This document shows positions 18,566 to 26,901 of a DNA stretch of 64,000 bases, piece after piece; the first letter of the stretch is position 1; every line of letters begins with the position of its first letter. Location of the stretch: assembly GCA_045537045.1 (NCBI GenBank), contig JAZSOS010000011.1:10801-74800 (forward strand), given 5' to 3'. The DNA comes from SIG480 sp045537045 (GTDB taxonomy: Bacteria; Bacillota; Clostridia; Oscillospirales; JAAYXM01). The position numbers and the translations under genes were made by a program. Below the pieces are notes generated by a model. That model was not told where the DNA came from. It ran no database searches and saw nothing but the letters and a program-made list of their open reading frames with translations.

Positions 18566-19396
18566 TCAGAAGCAAAGCCGAAGATCACGGCATACTTCCT
18601 CTGCCGCCGCCTTTACTCTCCCAGCGAAATCCCCATTGCCGGACGGCGCGGTTATCGGACGGGTTACGTATACAAGTCCACCAAGCCCGCGCATATCAAA
18701 CGCACCGGTAAGGTCGTGAGCGCTTACCTTTTCTCCGTTATATCCGGTAAGCAAGAACAACGTTTTTTTGTATGTGCGCCGAAGCTCTGCAAGTGTTTTG
18801 TTATCAACACCGCCGAGCATTACTCCGATATCGGAATATCCCATATCTCCCGTGCGTTTATCCCCCCACATCGCCGCCTTTTCACAGACCGCGCGGTAAA
18901 CGGTGCGCAGTCCCGCCATAAGCTCCTGAAAATCCTGTGGAGAGCCGCTATCGGAGCGCGAAAGAACAAACACGCTTTTACTCTCCTGCGCCGCCTTTTC
19001 GAAAAACGGAGCAAGCCCCGCAGCACCGAAATACGGACTTACCGTTACGCAGTCTGCACCAAGAGTATCAAAATAAAATTCTGCCTCAGCGCGCGATGCG
19101 GCGGGGTCTCCGCTGCACTTTGCATCAACAATTGTAAAAAGCTCTTTTTCCTTTGCATAGAAAAGCGCATCGCTGATAACGGAAACTCCATACGGCAGAA
19201 GTGCCGGTACATTCACCGAAATTGCCGGTACAAGGTCGCACACGGCATCTATAACTGCGCGGTTGAATGTACGGATATCCTCCGCGACATCTGCTCCCGA
19301 AAAGCTTTCCGGAAGTTCGTTTCCGCCGATGTCAAGACCGACAACGCACGGTGCCTTTCCGGTTATTATCTTCATAATAAGTGTATCAAACGCCAT
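18566..19396 (-). CDS. pyrF: Orotidine 5'-phosphate decarboxylase (type 2 PyrF)
   Basis: Last step of UMP synthesis, OMP to UMP plus CO2. About 276 aa, matching the longer type 2 subfamily rather than the roughly 240-aa Bacillus form. Catalytic motif DAKCSGDPAASRAEAEFYF holds the Lys in the D-x-K-x(2)-D-like array; VVGLDIGG and VTVSPYFGAAG are the substrate-binding strands. The ATG at 19396 gives the standard MAFDTLIMKI beginning; an ATG four codons earlier touches its own RBS. It is an orphan: no other pyr gene lies in the window. Confidence 0.92.
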   Translation of the reverse strand: MAFDTLIMKIITGKAPCVVGLDIGGNELPESFSGADVAEDIRTFNRAVIDAVCDLVPAISVNVPALLPYGVSVISDALFYAKEKELFTIVDAKCSGDPAASRAEAEFYFDTLGADCVTVSPYFGAAGLAPFFEKAAQESKSVFVLSRSDSGSPQDFQELMAGLRTVYRAVCEKAAMWGDKRTGDMGYSDIGVMLGGVDNKTLAELRRTYKKTLFLLTGYNGEKVSAHDLTGAFDMRGLGGLVYVTRPITAPSGNGDFAGRVKAAAEEVCRDLRLCF

Positions 19397-19415
19397 AGTT
19401 ATAACCATCCCTCTC

Positions 19416-20816
19416 TTACTGCCAGTAGTCCACCTTATGCGGAAGCCCTATATCCCTTACGCGGAAGGTCGGTTCCAAGCCTTCCTTTCTCTGCTCGTCA
19501 TAATTGCGCAGAGCACGAAAAGCATATTTTGACAAAATAAGAATAACCGGCATATTTATAAGCGTCATACCGCCCATCGTTATATCGGCAATATTCCACA
19601 GAAGATCAGCAGAAAGCCCCGCGCCGACAAAAATGACAAGCGATGCAAGGATGTGGTAAACGCGCATAAATGCCTTTCCCGGCTCTCTTCCGAGCATGTA
19701 TATAAGGCATTTGTCCACATAATAAAGATTTCCGAGAAGCGTTGTGAACGCAAAAAGAATCATCGCCACCGTGATGAACACAGGGCCGAAATCTCCCAGC
19801 ACTGCCCCAAGCGAGACTTGAACATACGGTGCACCGGAAAGTGCCTCAGTCGGCTCAACGCCAGAGCACATACACATAAACGCGGTTGCACTGCATACAA
19901 GCACGGTATCAATGAACACGGAAAGAATCTGTACAAGACCTTGCTTTGCGGGATGCGCCACCTCCGCAGATGCCGAAGCGTTCGGTGCCGAGCCTACGCC
20001 CGCTTCGTTACTGAAAAGACCGCGTTTTATTCCGTACATAACGCATGAGCCGGAAAAGCCGCCGAATATCGCTTCAAAGTTAAATGCATCCGAAAAAATG
20101 CGTGAAAATACACTGGGAAGCGTATTTACATTAAGCACCACAATGAGAAGTGCGACAAGAATATACGCAACGCCCATAAACGGAACGAGCGCACCCGTAA
20201 CCTTTATTATGCGCCCGCCACCTCCCATAAGGCAGAAGCACACAACTGCCGAAAGGATAAGACCTATTATCCACGGAGAATATTCCGGATTGTAAAACTC
20301 ATACGCTGAAAAGGTTGACTGCAAATTATATGACGCAAGCATATTAAACCCGAAGCCGTAGGTGAGAATTAAAAACACGGAAAAGACAAGCGCAAGAGGG
20401 CGGCTTTTTAGCGTTGCCTCGATATAATATGCGGGGCCACCGTAAGAACCGTCACGTCCGCGCTTTTTGTAAATCTGGGCAAGCGTGCTTTCGACAAAAG
20501 CGGATGCACCGCCGATAATCGCAATAAGCCACATCCAGAAAACGGATCCGAAGCCACCAAGACAAAGCGCCGTTGAAACGCCGATAATATTTCCCGTTCC
20601 CACGCGCGATGCCGTAGACACCATAAGTGCCTGAAAGGACGAAACACCCTTTCCGTCCACAGGCTTTTCCGTAACTGCGCGAAGCTGCTCTCCGAAAAGA
20701 CGGAACTGCACAAAGCGCGTCCGTACCGTGAAATACAGACCTCCCGCCACAAGAAGAATAACAAGCACATATGTGTACATCGCGTTGCTTATATTCGCGA
20801 CTATTGTATCCAACAC
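19416..20816 (-). CDS. Sodium:alanine (AGCS family) symporter
   Basis: 466 aa, about 10-11 membrane helices. Family signatures are clear: TRFVQFRLFGEQ, GTGNIIGVSTALCLGGFGSVFWMW and the segment GLFSNEAGVGSAPNASASAEV. Members import alanine or glycine (some glutamine) with Na+. Starts at a GTG with AAGGTGG seven bases upstream. It lies 23 bases after the ycxB-like gene and 19 before pyrF. Substrate assignment beyond small neutral amino acid is inference. Confidence 0.93.
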   Translation of the reverse strand: MLDTIVANISNAMYTYVLVILLVAGGLYFTVRTRFVQFRLFGEQLRAVTEKPVDGKGVSSFQALMVSTASRVGTGNIIGVSTALCLGGFGSVFWMWLIAIIGGASAFVESTLAQIYKKRGRDGSYGGPAYYIEATLKSRPLALVFSVFLILTYGFGFNMLASYNLQSTFSAYEFYNPEYSPWIIGLILSAVVCFCLMGGGGRIIKVTGALVPFMGVAYILVALLIVVLNVNTLPSVFSRIFSDAFNFEAIFGGFSGSCVMYGIKRGLFSNEAGVGSAPNASASAEVAHPAKQGLVQILSVFIDTVLVCSATAFMCMCSGVEPTEALSGAPYVQVSLGAVLGDFGPVFITVAMILFAFTTLLGNLYYVDKCLIYMLGREPGKAFMRVYHILASLVIFVGAGLSADLLWNIADITMGGMTLINMPVILILSKYAFRALRNYDEQRKEGLEPTFRVRDIGLPHKVDYWQ

Positions 20817-20839
20817 TTCGATTCCACCTTATAAGTAAA

Positions 20840-21334
20840 TTACTTTTTCTTTATTTTTACCTTTTTTGCCGGAACATATTTTTCTATGTAAGACAAAAAC
20901 GTATTCTTCTGTTCCTCACTCTGGAAGCTGCGCTTCGGGAAATAGAAAGTCTTGCGCTTTGCGAGAAACACATAATAGCAATCTTCCGATTCCCGGACGG
21001 CATACACATCTTCCCACGGAAGGCGGGTTTCTCCCGATGCCGCGCTCTGGCGGATTTCATCGTCATCAATTTCAAGATAAAGCTCGCTTGATGCGCCAAA
21101 TGCCGCATATCTGTTTTCAGCACGCTTTATAACGCCGCGCTTCCTCAGTATATATATTATTGGAAAGCATATGACAAAAAACAGAAAACCTATGATCGGG
21201 TTGTGGCTTAATCCGAAAAACGTAAACGCTATTGCAAAGGAGAGCAATGCCGCAAGCACGGTAGACAGCGCACGTGCCTGAAACCAGCAAAGTCCGCTGT
21301 AATCCTCTGCAAGAAAATCTGTCCTGAACTTCAT
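20840..21334 (-). CDS. YcxB-like membrane protein
   Basis: 164 aa with a polar N-terminus, two adjacent membrane helices (about residues 28-70) and a C-terminal beta-rich domain with LPWEDVYAVRESEDCYYVFLAK, which matches the PH-like YcxB domain. Function unknown in the family. It has its own promoter about 45 bases upstream and leads the run ycxB-like, AGCS, pyrF, GNAT, SpoVB-like and SLH gene. Confidence 0.78.
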   Translation of the reverse strand: MKFRTDFLAEDYSGLCWFQARALSTVLAALLSFAIAFTFFGLSHNPIIGFLFFVICFPIIYILRKRGVIKRAENRYAAFGASSELYLEIDDDEIRQSAASGETRLPWEDVYAVRESEDCYYVFLAKRKTFYFPKRSFQSEEQKNTFLSYIEKYVPAKKVKIKKK

Positions 21335-21375
21335 TTTTTAACTTCTCCTTTCAGATGTCAAAACATACTCTTATA

Positions 21376-21404
21376 ATCATACCCCGCTTTGGCACTTTTT
21401 GCAA
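21376..21404 (-). promoter_or_regulatory. Promoter for the ycxB-like/AGCS/pyrF run
   Basis: Minus strand TTGCAA, 17 bases, TATGAT, about 40 bases upstream of the ycxB-like ATG and in the gap after ligA. Confidence 0.65.
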
Positions 21405-21435
21405 GTATTTATGCATCTGTTTTACAATAATTTCA

Positions 21436-23421
21436 TTATGCCTCATCCAGCATCCTCAAAAATTCGTCTTCGGTAAGAACCGGGATTCCCAGCTCGTTTG
21501 CTTTCTTAAGCTTCGAGCCGGCACTTTCGCCTGCTACAACATACGTTGTTTTTTTAGACACAGATGATGATGCCTTTCCGCCGAGCTTTTCTATCCTTTC
21601 TTCTGCTTCACTGCGCGTAAACTGTGTCAGCGTGCCGGTGAGAACAAACGTCTGTCCGGCAAAGGCACTACCCTTTTTCTCTCCCTTGAACTCTGTGTTT
21701 ACACCCGCGGCGCGGAGCTTTTCGATAAACTCATACGAATCAGGAAGTGAGAACCATCTTTTTATGCTGCTTGCCATAACCTGTCCGATATCGTCAATAG
21801 TGCGAAGCTCATCCTCAGTTGCGTTCATCACGGCATCGAGTGAACCGAAATGTTCCGCAAGCGTTTTGCCCGCTTTCTGTCCGACGTGGCGTATACCAAG
21901 CGCAAAAAGAAGCCTTGATAAGTCATTTTCCTTTGTCTTTTCTATCGCGGTGATAAGATTTGCCGCCGATTTTTTGCCCATGCGGTCAATTTCCTCTATC
22001 TGCTCGGGTTTAAGCGAATAAAGGTCTGCCGCGTCACTGATAAGTGCTCCCGCCACAAGCTGTTCAACAACGGCGGGGCCGAGTCCGTCAACATCCATTG
22101 CGTCGCGCGAGGCAAAGTGTATTATATTTCGTATTCTCTGCGCGGGACACTCGGAATTTACGCATCTTACCGCCGCTTCACCCTCTTCGGAAAACACGGG
22201 TGATCCACATACAGGACACGTTTCCGGCATTTCAAACACGCGCGCATCATCAGGTCTTTTTTCTTTTACCACTCCCACAATCTCGGGGATGATATCGCCC
22301 GCCTTCTGCACAATGACCGTGTCACCGATCATAATATCCCGCTCTTTTATAAAATCTCTGTTATGGAGCGTTGCACGGCTTACCGTAACGCCCGAAATAT
22401 GCACCGGCTGGAGCACTGCGTTCGGCGTAAGCACGCCTGTGCGTCCGACCTGCAGGATAATATCAAGAAGCCTCGTCTGCTTCTGCTCGGGCGGGTATTT
22501 ATATGCCGCCGCCCACTTCGGGAACTTCGCTGTTGAACCGAGCGTCGGTCTCTGGCTTATGCGGTTGACCTTAAGCACCGCGCCGTCTATCTGAAACGCG
22601 AGCGAGTCGCGCATATTTCCAAGTCTTTCCACCTCTGAAAACGCATCGTCCACGGTTGAAAACACGTTACAATAAGGGCTTACCCTGAAGCCAAGCTTTG
22701 CAAGATACGCAAGGGATTCCACATGTGTTTCAAACTCCACGCCCTCAGCAAGCTGAACGTTGAATATTATTATATCAAGGCTTCTCTCGGCGCACAGCTT
22801 TGGGTCAAGCTGGCGCAGCGACCCTGCCGCGGCGTTGCGCGGGTTTGCAAATAGAGCCTCTCCTCGCGCCTCGCGCTCTTCGTTAAGACGGTAAAACGTC
22901 TCTCGCGGCATATACACCTCACCGCGGATGATAAGGCGGCGCGGTGCGTTTTCGATATACAGCGGAAGGCTTTTAATTGTCTTTATGTTTTGCGTAACAT
23001 CCTCACCCGTAATACCGTCACCGCGCGTTATACCACGCACAAGATAGCCGTTTTCATACTCAACGGATACAGAAAGACCGTCAATTTTAAGCTCCACAGC
23101 GTACTCCGCATCGGGAACAACTTCCTTTACACGCGCATCAAAATCAGCAAGCTCTTCTTTTGAAAACACGTCCTGCAGGCTGTCCATCGGTATTTCGTGG
23201 CGCACAGACTCAAAAGACGTCAGTGCCTCGCCACCAACACGCTGTGTGGGCGAATCCGGCGTTATAAGCTCGGGATGCTCCTTTTCAATTTCTTTCAGGC
23301 GGCGCATAAGCATATCGTATTCATAGTCCGACACGCTCGGTGCATCCTCAACGTAGTAGCGGCGGTTGTGCTCTGCAATCTCCGCACGAAGTGATTTTAA
23401 TTCTTTTATGATTTCTTCCAT
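21436..23421 (-). CDS. ligA: NAD+-dependent DNA ligase LigA
   Basis: 661 aa, standard length; seals nicks in replication and repair using NAD+. Domains in order: Ia (NAD binding, 1-70), adenylation domain with the catalytic Lys in ELKIDGLSV (about 111), OB fold, four-Cys zinc finger (CPVCG then CVNSECP), helix-hairpin-helix repeats, and a C-terminal BRCT domain (about 590-661, FAGQTFVLTGTL). Start chosen at the ATG of MEEIIKELK with GGAAGGTG seven bases upstream; an in-frame ATG 36 bases earlier lacks an RBS. Confidence 0.96.
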   Translation of the reverse strand: MEEIIKELKSLRAEIAEHNRRYYVEDAPSVSDYEYDMLMRRLKEIEKEHPELITPDSPTQRVGGEALTSFESVRHEIPMDSLQDVFSKEELADFDARVKEVVPDAEYAVELKIDGLSVSVEYENGYLVRGITRGDGITGEDVTQNIKTIKSLPLYIENAPRRLIIRGEVYMPRETFYRLNEEREARGEALFANPRNAAAGSLRQLDPKLCAERSLDIIIFNVQLAEGVEFETHVESLAYLAKLGFRVSPYCNVFSTVDDAFSEVERLGNMRDSLAFQIDGAVLKVNRISQRPTLGSTAKFPKWAAAYKYPPEQKQTRLLDIILQVGRTGVLTPNAVLQPVHISGVTVSRATLHNRDFIKERDIMIGDTVIVQKAGDIIPEIVGVVKEKRPDDARVFEMPETCPVCGSPVFSEEGEAAVRCVNSECPAQRIRNIIHFASRDAMDVDGLGPAVVEQLVAGALISDAADLYSLKPEQIEEIDRMGKKSAANLITAIEKTKENDLSRLLFALGIRHVGQKAGKTLAEHFGSLDAVMNATEDELRTIDDIGQVMASSIKRWFSLPDSYEFIEKLRAAGVNTEFKGEKKGSAFAGQTFVLTGTLTQFTRSEAEERIEKLGGKASSSVSKKTTYVVAGESAGSKLKKANELGIPVLTEDEFLRMLDEA

Positions 23422-23510
23422 ATTAAAACACCTTCCGATGTGTAGTTTGTGAACCATTCCGTATCAGCTTATGTACATTTATTTTATCATATACAGCGAG
23501 TATTTTTTTC

Positions 23511-24359
23511 TTATAGAACAGCCAGCACTATTCCGAAAATAATAATTCCGGCACAGCATAGCTTTCGCGCTATTTTTTCTCCATAAATAAACTTGCCGCT
23601 AAGAATTGCCACTATTACTGCACTTTGCTTAAGGAGAGTCATAACTGTTACCTGACTTGACTCATAAGAATTGGCAATGAAAAGTAAGCGGTCACCCGCA
23701 ATCAGAAGAAAGCTCAGAATATAAATATACGGATTTTTCGCACAACCGCGGACATCTACTTTTTGCCCTTTAATCCGGATATATGTATAGTACATTACAG
23801 AAAGCATAAGCATAAACCAAAACTGCAACTGGATACTGCTTACTGCTTTTGTTGACATGATATACTTGTCCATTATTCCGGACACCGCGTTCAGAAGACA
23901 TGAAAGAAGAACGAGCAACACATAGCGAGGCTCTGTTTTCCCCTCGCCTGAACCCTTCTGCCTGTTCACGAGATATAAGCCTGCAACAACAAACAAGAGA
24001 CTGACAATCCCTTTTAATGTAAGAATTTCATTTAAGAAAATCACGCCCATTAAAGTGGAAAAAAGCACACGTGACAAGTCCATAACGCTATAAAGACTGA
24101 CCGAGAGCTTCCTCACCGCCGCAAAAGTAGCCATCCACGCAAAGAAAAGCACAAATGACTTTACGGCAATTAAAGCAAAGGTCTCAGCATCAACAGAAAA
24201 CACATCGCGCGCCATCGGCACCGTCATCAAAAATCCAATAAATGTATATGCGAATAATGCGCTCAACAAATCATGTCTTTCAAGTATTTTTTTCTTGATG
24301 GGCTCGCGGGCACCTTTGAATATGCCGTATAATAAAACAAAAATTACCCAAAGTTCCAA
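23511..24359 (-). CDS. EamA/DMT-family transporter
   Basis: 282 aa with about ten hydrophobic helices in two repeats, the drug/metabolite transporter fold. VLFSTLMGVIFLNEILTLKG and the C-terminal repeat's LLKQSAVIVAILSGKFIYGE are the paired EamA signatures. Substrate unknown; metabolite efflux is usual for the family. It has two promoter-like cassettes upstream (24395-24423 and 24541-24569) and lies 90 bases before ligA. Confidence 0.83.
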   Translation of the reverse strand: MELWVIFVLLYGIFKGAREPIKKKILERHDLLSALFAYTFIGFLMTVPMARDVFSVDAETFALIAVKSFVLFFAWMATFAAVRKLSVSLYSVMDLSRVLFSTLMGVIFLNEILTLKGIVSLLFVVAGLYLVNRQKGSGEGKTEPRYVLLVLLSCLLNAVSGIMDKYIMSTKAVSSIQLQFWFMLMLSVMYYTYIRIKGQKVDVRGCAKNPYIYILSFLLIAGDRLLFIANSYESSQVTVMTLLKQSAVIVAILSGKFIYGEKIARKLCCAGIIIFGIVLAVL

Positions 24360-24394
24360 ATGTGATGCTCCCCTTTTAAACTTCCTTTGTTTTT

Positions 24395-24423
24395 ATTATA
24401 TCACAAATGCTTTTTCTGTTCAA
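24395..24423 (-). promoter_or_regulatory. Proximal promoter for EamA gene
   Basis: Minus-strand TTGAAC, 17 bases, TATAAT. The -35 lies in the loop of a perfect hairpin (arms AATGCTTTTTCT, 24406-24434), so DNA or RNA structure could influence it. Confidence 0.7.
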
Positions 24424-24620
24424 GAAAAAGCATTAAAGCGAAGCTTTGAAAATCTCTGATTTTCGTAATTTGTGATAAAACGTTCTCTCCGGCGTCCGGT
24501 GGCTTGCATCCGCAAGACATCGGCTTTACGCCGTGAGGTTGTTATACCACAAATACTTTTTATGTTCAATAAAAAGCGGTAAGCGCAGTTTGAAAAATCT
24601 TTTTAAAAAATTTTTCATTA
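24397..24620. repeat. Diverged duplicate promoter cassette
   Basis: Two related stretches of about 75 bases, 24397-24475 and 24542-24620, share CACAAAT-CTTTTT-TGTTCAA-AAAAAGC and a TTTGAAAATCT tail. Each reads as a minus-strand promoter. The roughly 65 bases between them hold a GC-rich stretch with short inverted repeats and no gene. Confidence 0.6.
24541..24569 (-). promoter_or_regulatory. Distal promoter copy upstream of EamA gene
   Basis: Minus-strand TTGAAC, 17 bases, TATAAC; the diverged second copy of the cassette that holds the proximal promoter. Confidence 0.5.
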
Positions 24621-24622
24621 TT

Positions 24623-25285
24623 TCACCCAACATATTCCTTTCCCGTGAAAAAATCGGGAACTGTGCCGACGATGACGGTTTCGGCAACGCAAACGCTAAG
24701 TCCTACATCCGTTCCTATCTCACGTCCGGCGAACATCATACCTACGTTTATGCTAAAATCAAGCATAATCCGGTGGCACGTCTGATTTATCCCCGCCGCC
24801 TCAAACGTGTTGCGGTATTCACCGTTAACACTTGACACCCACAACGCGCGGAATGTAACATCCGGCCCGACACCGGTAAGAAAATCAATGCCTGTAAGAT
24901 TCCCGAGCGGAATTTTCACAACATCCTCAGTTCTTTCAAACATCTCATCAGACAGACGGTTGACAACCCGGAGTTTTAAGAGATTGAGCCTCTTTATATC
25001 CGTTGTTATTGACGATACGTTACCATTCTCGTTTCTCTCGATATGTACAAGGTCATCGTAATCTGCGCCGTCGCGCAAAAGCTCCTCCTCAACCGTCCTG
25101 CCGACAATGTCAAAGGCGATGCTTTCAAGCTCAGACTGCGCAACCTCGCGCAGCATTGGTGATGTTTTCATATTAAAAAACGAGAATACACCGACGGACA
25201 CACCCGCAAGCAAAAGCAAAACAGCAACAGTCCTCCGACCGGCTTTTCCACGCTTTCTTCTCTTTCTTTTTATTTGAAGCCGCAT
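24623..25285 (-). CDS. yunB: Sporulation protein YunB
   Basis: 220 aa: basic N-terminus, one membrane helix (about 21-40), then an extracytoplasmic domain. The segments PLGNLTGIDFLTGVGPDVTF and NQTCHRIMLDFSINVGMM are characteristic of YunB, a mother-cell-expressed protein that in Bacillus is a member of the sigma-E regulon. Supports an endospore-forming host. It is a single-gene unit, divergent from metF. Confidence 0.85.
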   Translation of the reverse strand: MRLQIKRKRRKRGKAGRRTVAVLLLLAGVSVGVFSFFNMKTSPMLREVAQSELESIAFDIVGRTVEEELLRDGADYDDLVHIERNENGNVSSITTDIKRLNLLKLRVVNRLSDEMFERTEDVVKIPLGNLTGIDFLTGVGPDVTFRALWVSSVNGEYRNTFEAAGINQTCHRIMLDFSINVGMMFAGREIGTDVGLSVCVAETVIVGTVPDFFTGKEYVG

Positions 25286-25367
25286 ATTGCACCTCTCCCG
25301 AAATTATACTCATATAAATTTTATGAGACATAACATATGAAAAAATACACTTTATGCACAAAATTGC

Positions 25368-25397
25368 TTGACGTGGCGGACATCACAGCGGTATAAT
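25368..25397 (+). promoter_or_regulatory. Promoter of the metF-metH operon
   Basis: TTGACG, 18 bases, TATAAT, only about 30 bases before the metF ATG, so the leader is too short to hold a SAM or T-box riboswitch. Confidence 0.8.
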
Positions 25398-25426
25398 ATT
25401 TTTATTACATATATAAGGAGTAAGTT

Positions 25427-26305
25427 ATGAAAATTATAGATTTACTGTCAGAAAAGAAACTTTCGCTTTCGTTTGAGGTTTTTCCACCGAAGACAGAGAT
25501 GGGGTTTGACAGTGTAAAGAGCGCAACAGAGGAAATCGCAAAGCTCCGTCCCTCTTTTATGAGCGTTACCTACGGCGCGGGTGGCGGCACAAGCCGCTAT
25601 ACGCTTGACATTGCAAAAAACATAAAAGCGCGCTATGACGTTCCCACGCTTGCACATCTTACCTGTGTGTCCTCCACAAAGGAAACCGTGCGGAATATGA
25701 TTGAAAACATAAAAGCCGCAGGCATACAGAACGTTATGGCACTGCGCGGCGACATTCCCGAAGATAAACTGAATGAGGACAGAAGCCGCTGGGACTACAC
25801 CCACGCAATTGACCTTATCCGCGAGCTTAGCGAAGCCGGTGAGGATTTTTGCATTGCGGGTGCGTGTTATCCGGAAATACATCCGGAAAGCCAAAACCAG
25901 AAGGACGATATCGCACGCCTTAAGGAAAAGGTTGATGCTGGATGCGATTTTCTTACAACGCAGATGTTCTTTGACAACAACCTACTCTACAATTTCCTGT
26001 ATAAAATCCGCGAAGCAGGAATTACAGTGCCAATTGTGCCGGGCATTATGCCGATAACTAATGCCAATCAGGTTGAACGTGCAATGAAGCTTTCCTGCTC
26101 ATTTATGCCGCAGCGCTTTAAAAGCCTTGTTGATAAATTCGGTTCAAATCCTGCCGCAATGAAGCAGGCGGGCATTGCATATGCAACCGACCAGATTATT
26201 GACCTTTATGCAAACGGAATCACAAACGTCCATGTCTACTCTATGAACAAGCCGGATATCGCAGAAAAAATACAGAGCAATCTCTCCGATATCCTTGGAA
26301 GATGA
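25427..26305 (+). CDS. metF: Methylenetetrahydrofolate reductase MetF
   Basis: 292-aa TIM-barrel flavoprotein that makes 5-methyl-THF for methionine synthesis. FEVFPPKTE near the start, LTCVSSTKETV, NVMALRGDIP and TTQMFFDN are the family's FAD- and folate-binding loops. It starts after AAGGAG and overlaps the next gene by ATGA. In this three-gene operon MetF supplies the methyl donor that MetH consumes. Confidence 0.95.
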   Translation: MKIIDLLSEKKLSLSFEVFPPKTEMGFDSVKSATEEIAKLRPSFMSVTYGAGGGTSRYTLDIAKNIKARYDVPTLAHLTCVSSTKETVRNMIENIKAAGIQNVMALRGDIPEDKLNEDRSRWDYTHAIDLIRELSEAGEDFCIAGACYPEIHPESQNQKDDIARLKEKVDAGCDFLTTQMFFDNNLLYNFLYKIREAGITVPIVPGIMPITNANQVERAMKLSCSFMPQRFKSLVDKFGSNPAAMKQAGIAYATDQIIDLYANGITNVHVYSMNKPDIAEKIQSNLSDILGR

Positions 26306-26901
26306 CTATGGAAGTAATAACAAAAACGTACCCCGCACCAAACATGAACGTGCATGAAGCTCTCCGCTATGCAGGGTGCGCTCGGGAAAACTTTGAAATG
26401 CTTGAACTTTTGCGCAGCTGTGTGGATGAAGCAGAGTCGCTTTTTATATATAAGGTTTGTTACTGCATACTTGATACAAAAATACAGGACAATATATGCG
26501 ATTTCGGTTACTTTTCGGTACAGTCGGAAAAGCTTGCAAAAAATCTCTCTGGTTGCGAACATGTTCTTCTCTTTGCCGCAACCGTTGGCACGGCGCTCGA
26601 CCGCCTTATTGCAAAACACACACGCCTTTCCCCCGCACGTGCCGTAATGCTTCAGGCGCTGGGATCTGAGCGCGTTGAGTCGCTTTGCGATATGTTCTGT
26701 ATGGAGTTCGAACTGGAAAACAGAATAGCTTTAAAGCCGCGGTTTTCGCCGGGCTACGGAGATCTTTCGCTTGATGTCCAAAAGGACATTTTTTCTGTTT
26801 TGAACTGCCCGAAAAACATCGGTGTGTATTTAAACGACAGTCTTTTGATGTCTCCGTCAAAGTCCGTTACGGCTTTTGCGGGGATAGGAGGAAACATATG
26901 A
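26302..26901 (+). CDS. Stand-alone MetH reactivation-domain-like protein
   Basis: 199 aa resembling the C-terminal SAM-binding activation domain of cobalamin-dependent methionine synthase, in the short free-standing form found in Firmicutes and Thermotoga. FAATVGTALDRLI, LQALGSERVE and the PGYGDLSLDVQ segment (R-x-S-x-G-Y-x-D in MetH) support this. It overlaps both metF and metH by ATGA, so the three are translationally coupled. Probable job: reductive methylation of inactive cob(II)alamin in the MetH encoded next, which lacks this domain. Confidence 0.85.
   Translation: MTMEVITKTYPAPNMNVHEALRYAGCARENFEMLELLRSCVDEAESLFIYKVCYCILDTKIQDNICDFGYFSVQSEKLAKNLSGCEHVLLFAATVGTALDRLIAKHTRLSPARAVMLQALGSERVESLCDMFCMEFELENRIALKPRFSPGYGDLSLDVQKDIFSVLNCPKNIGVYLNDSLLMSPSKSVTAFAGIGGNI

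Noticed and set aside
18389..19540. 383-codon plus-strand open frame over GNAT and pyrF
   Set aside because: Cys/Arg/His-rich shadow translation of two clear minus-strand genes; no recognisable domain.
25286..25426. Possible SAM riboswitch upstream of metF
   Set aside because: The promoter ends only about 30 bases before the ATG, leaving no room for a riboswitch, and no S-box-like conserved segments are seen.
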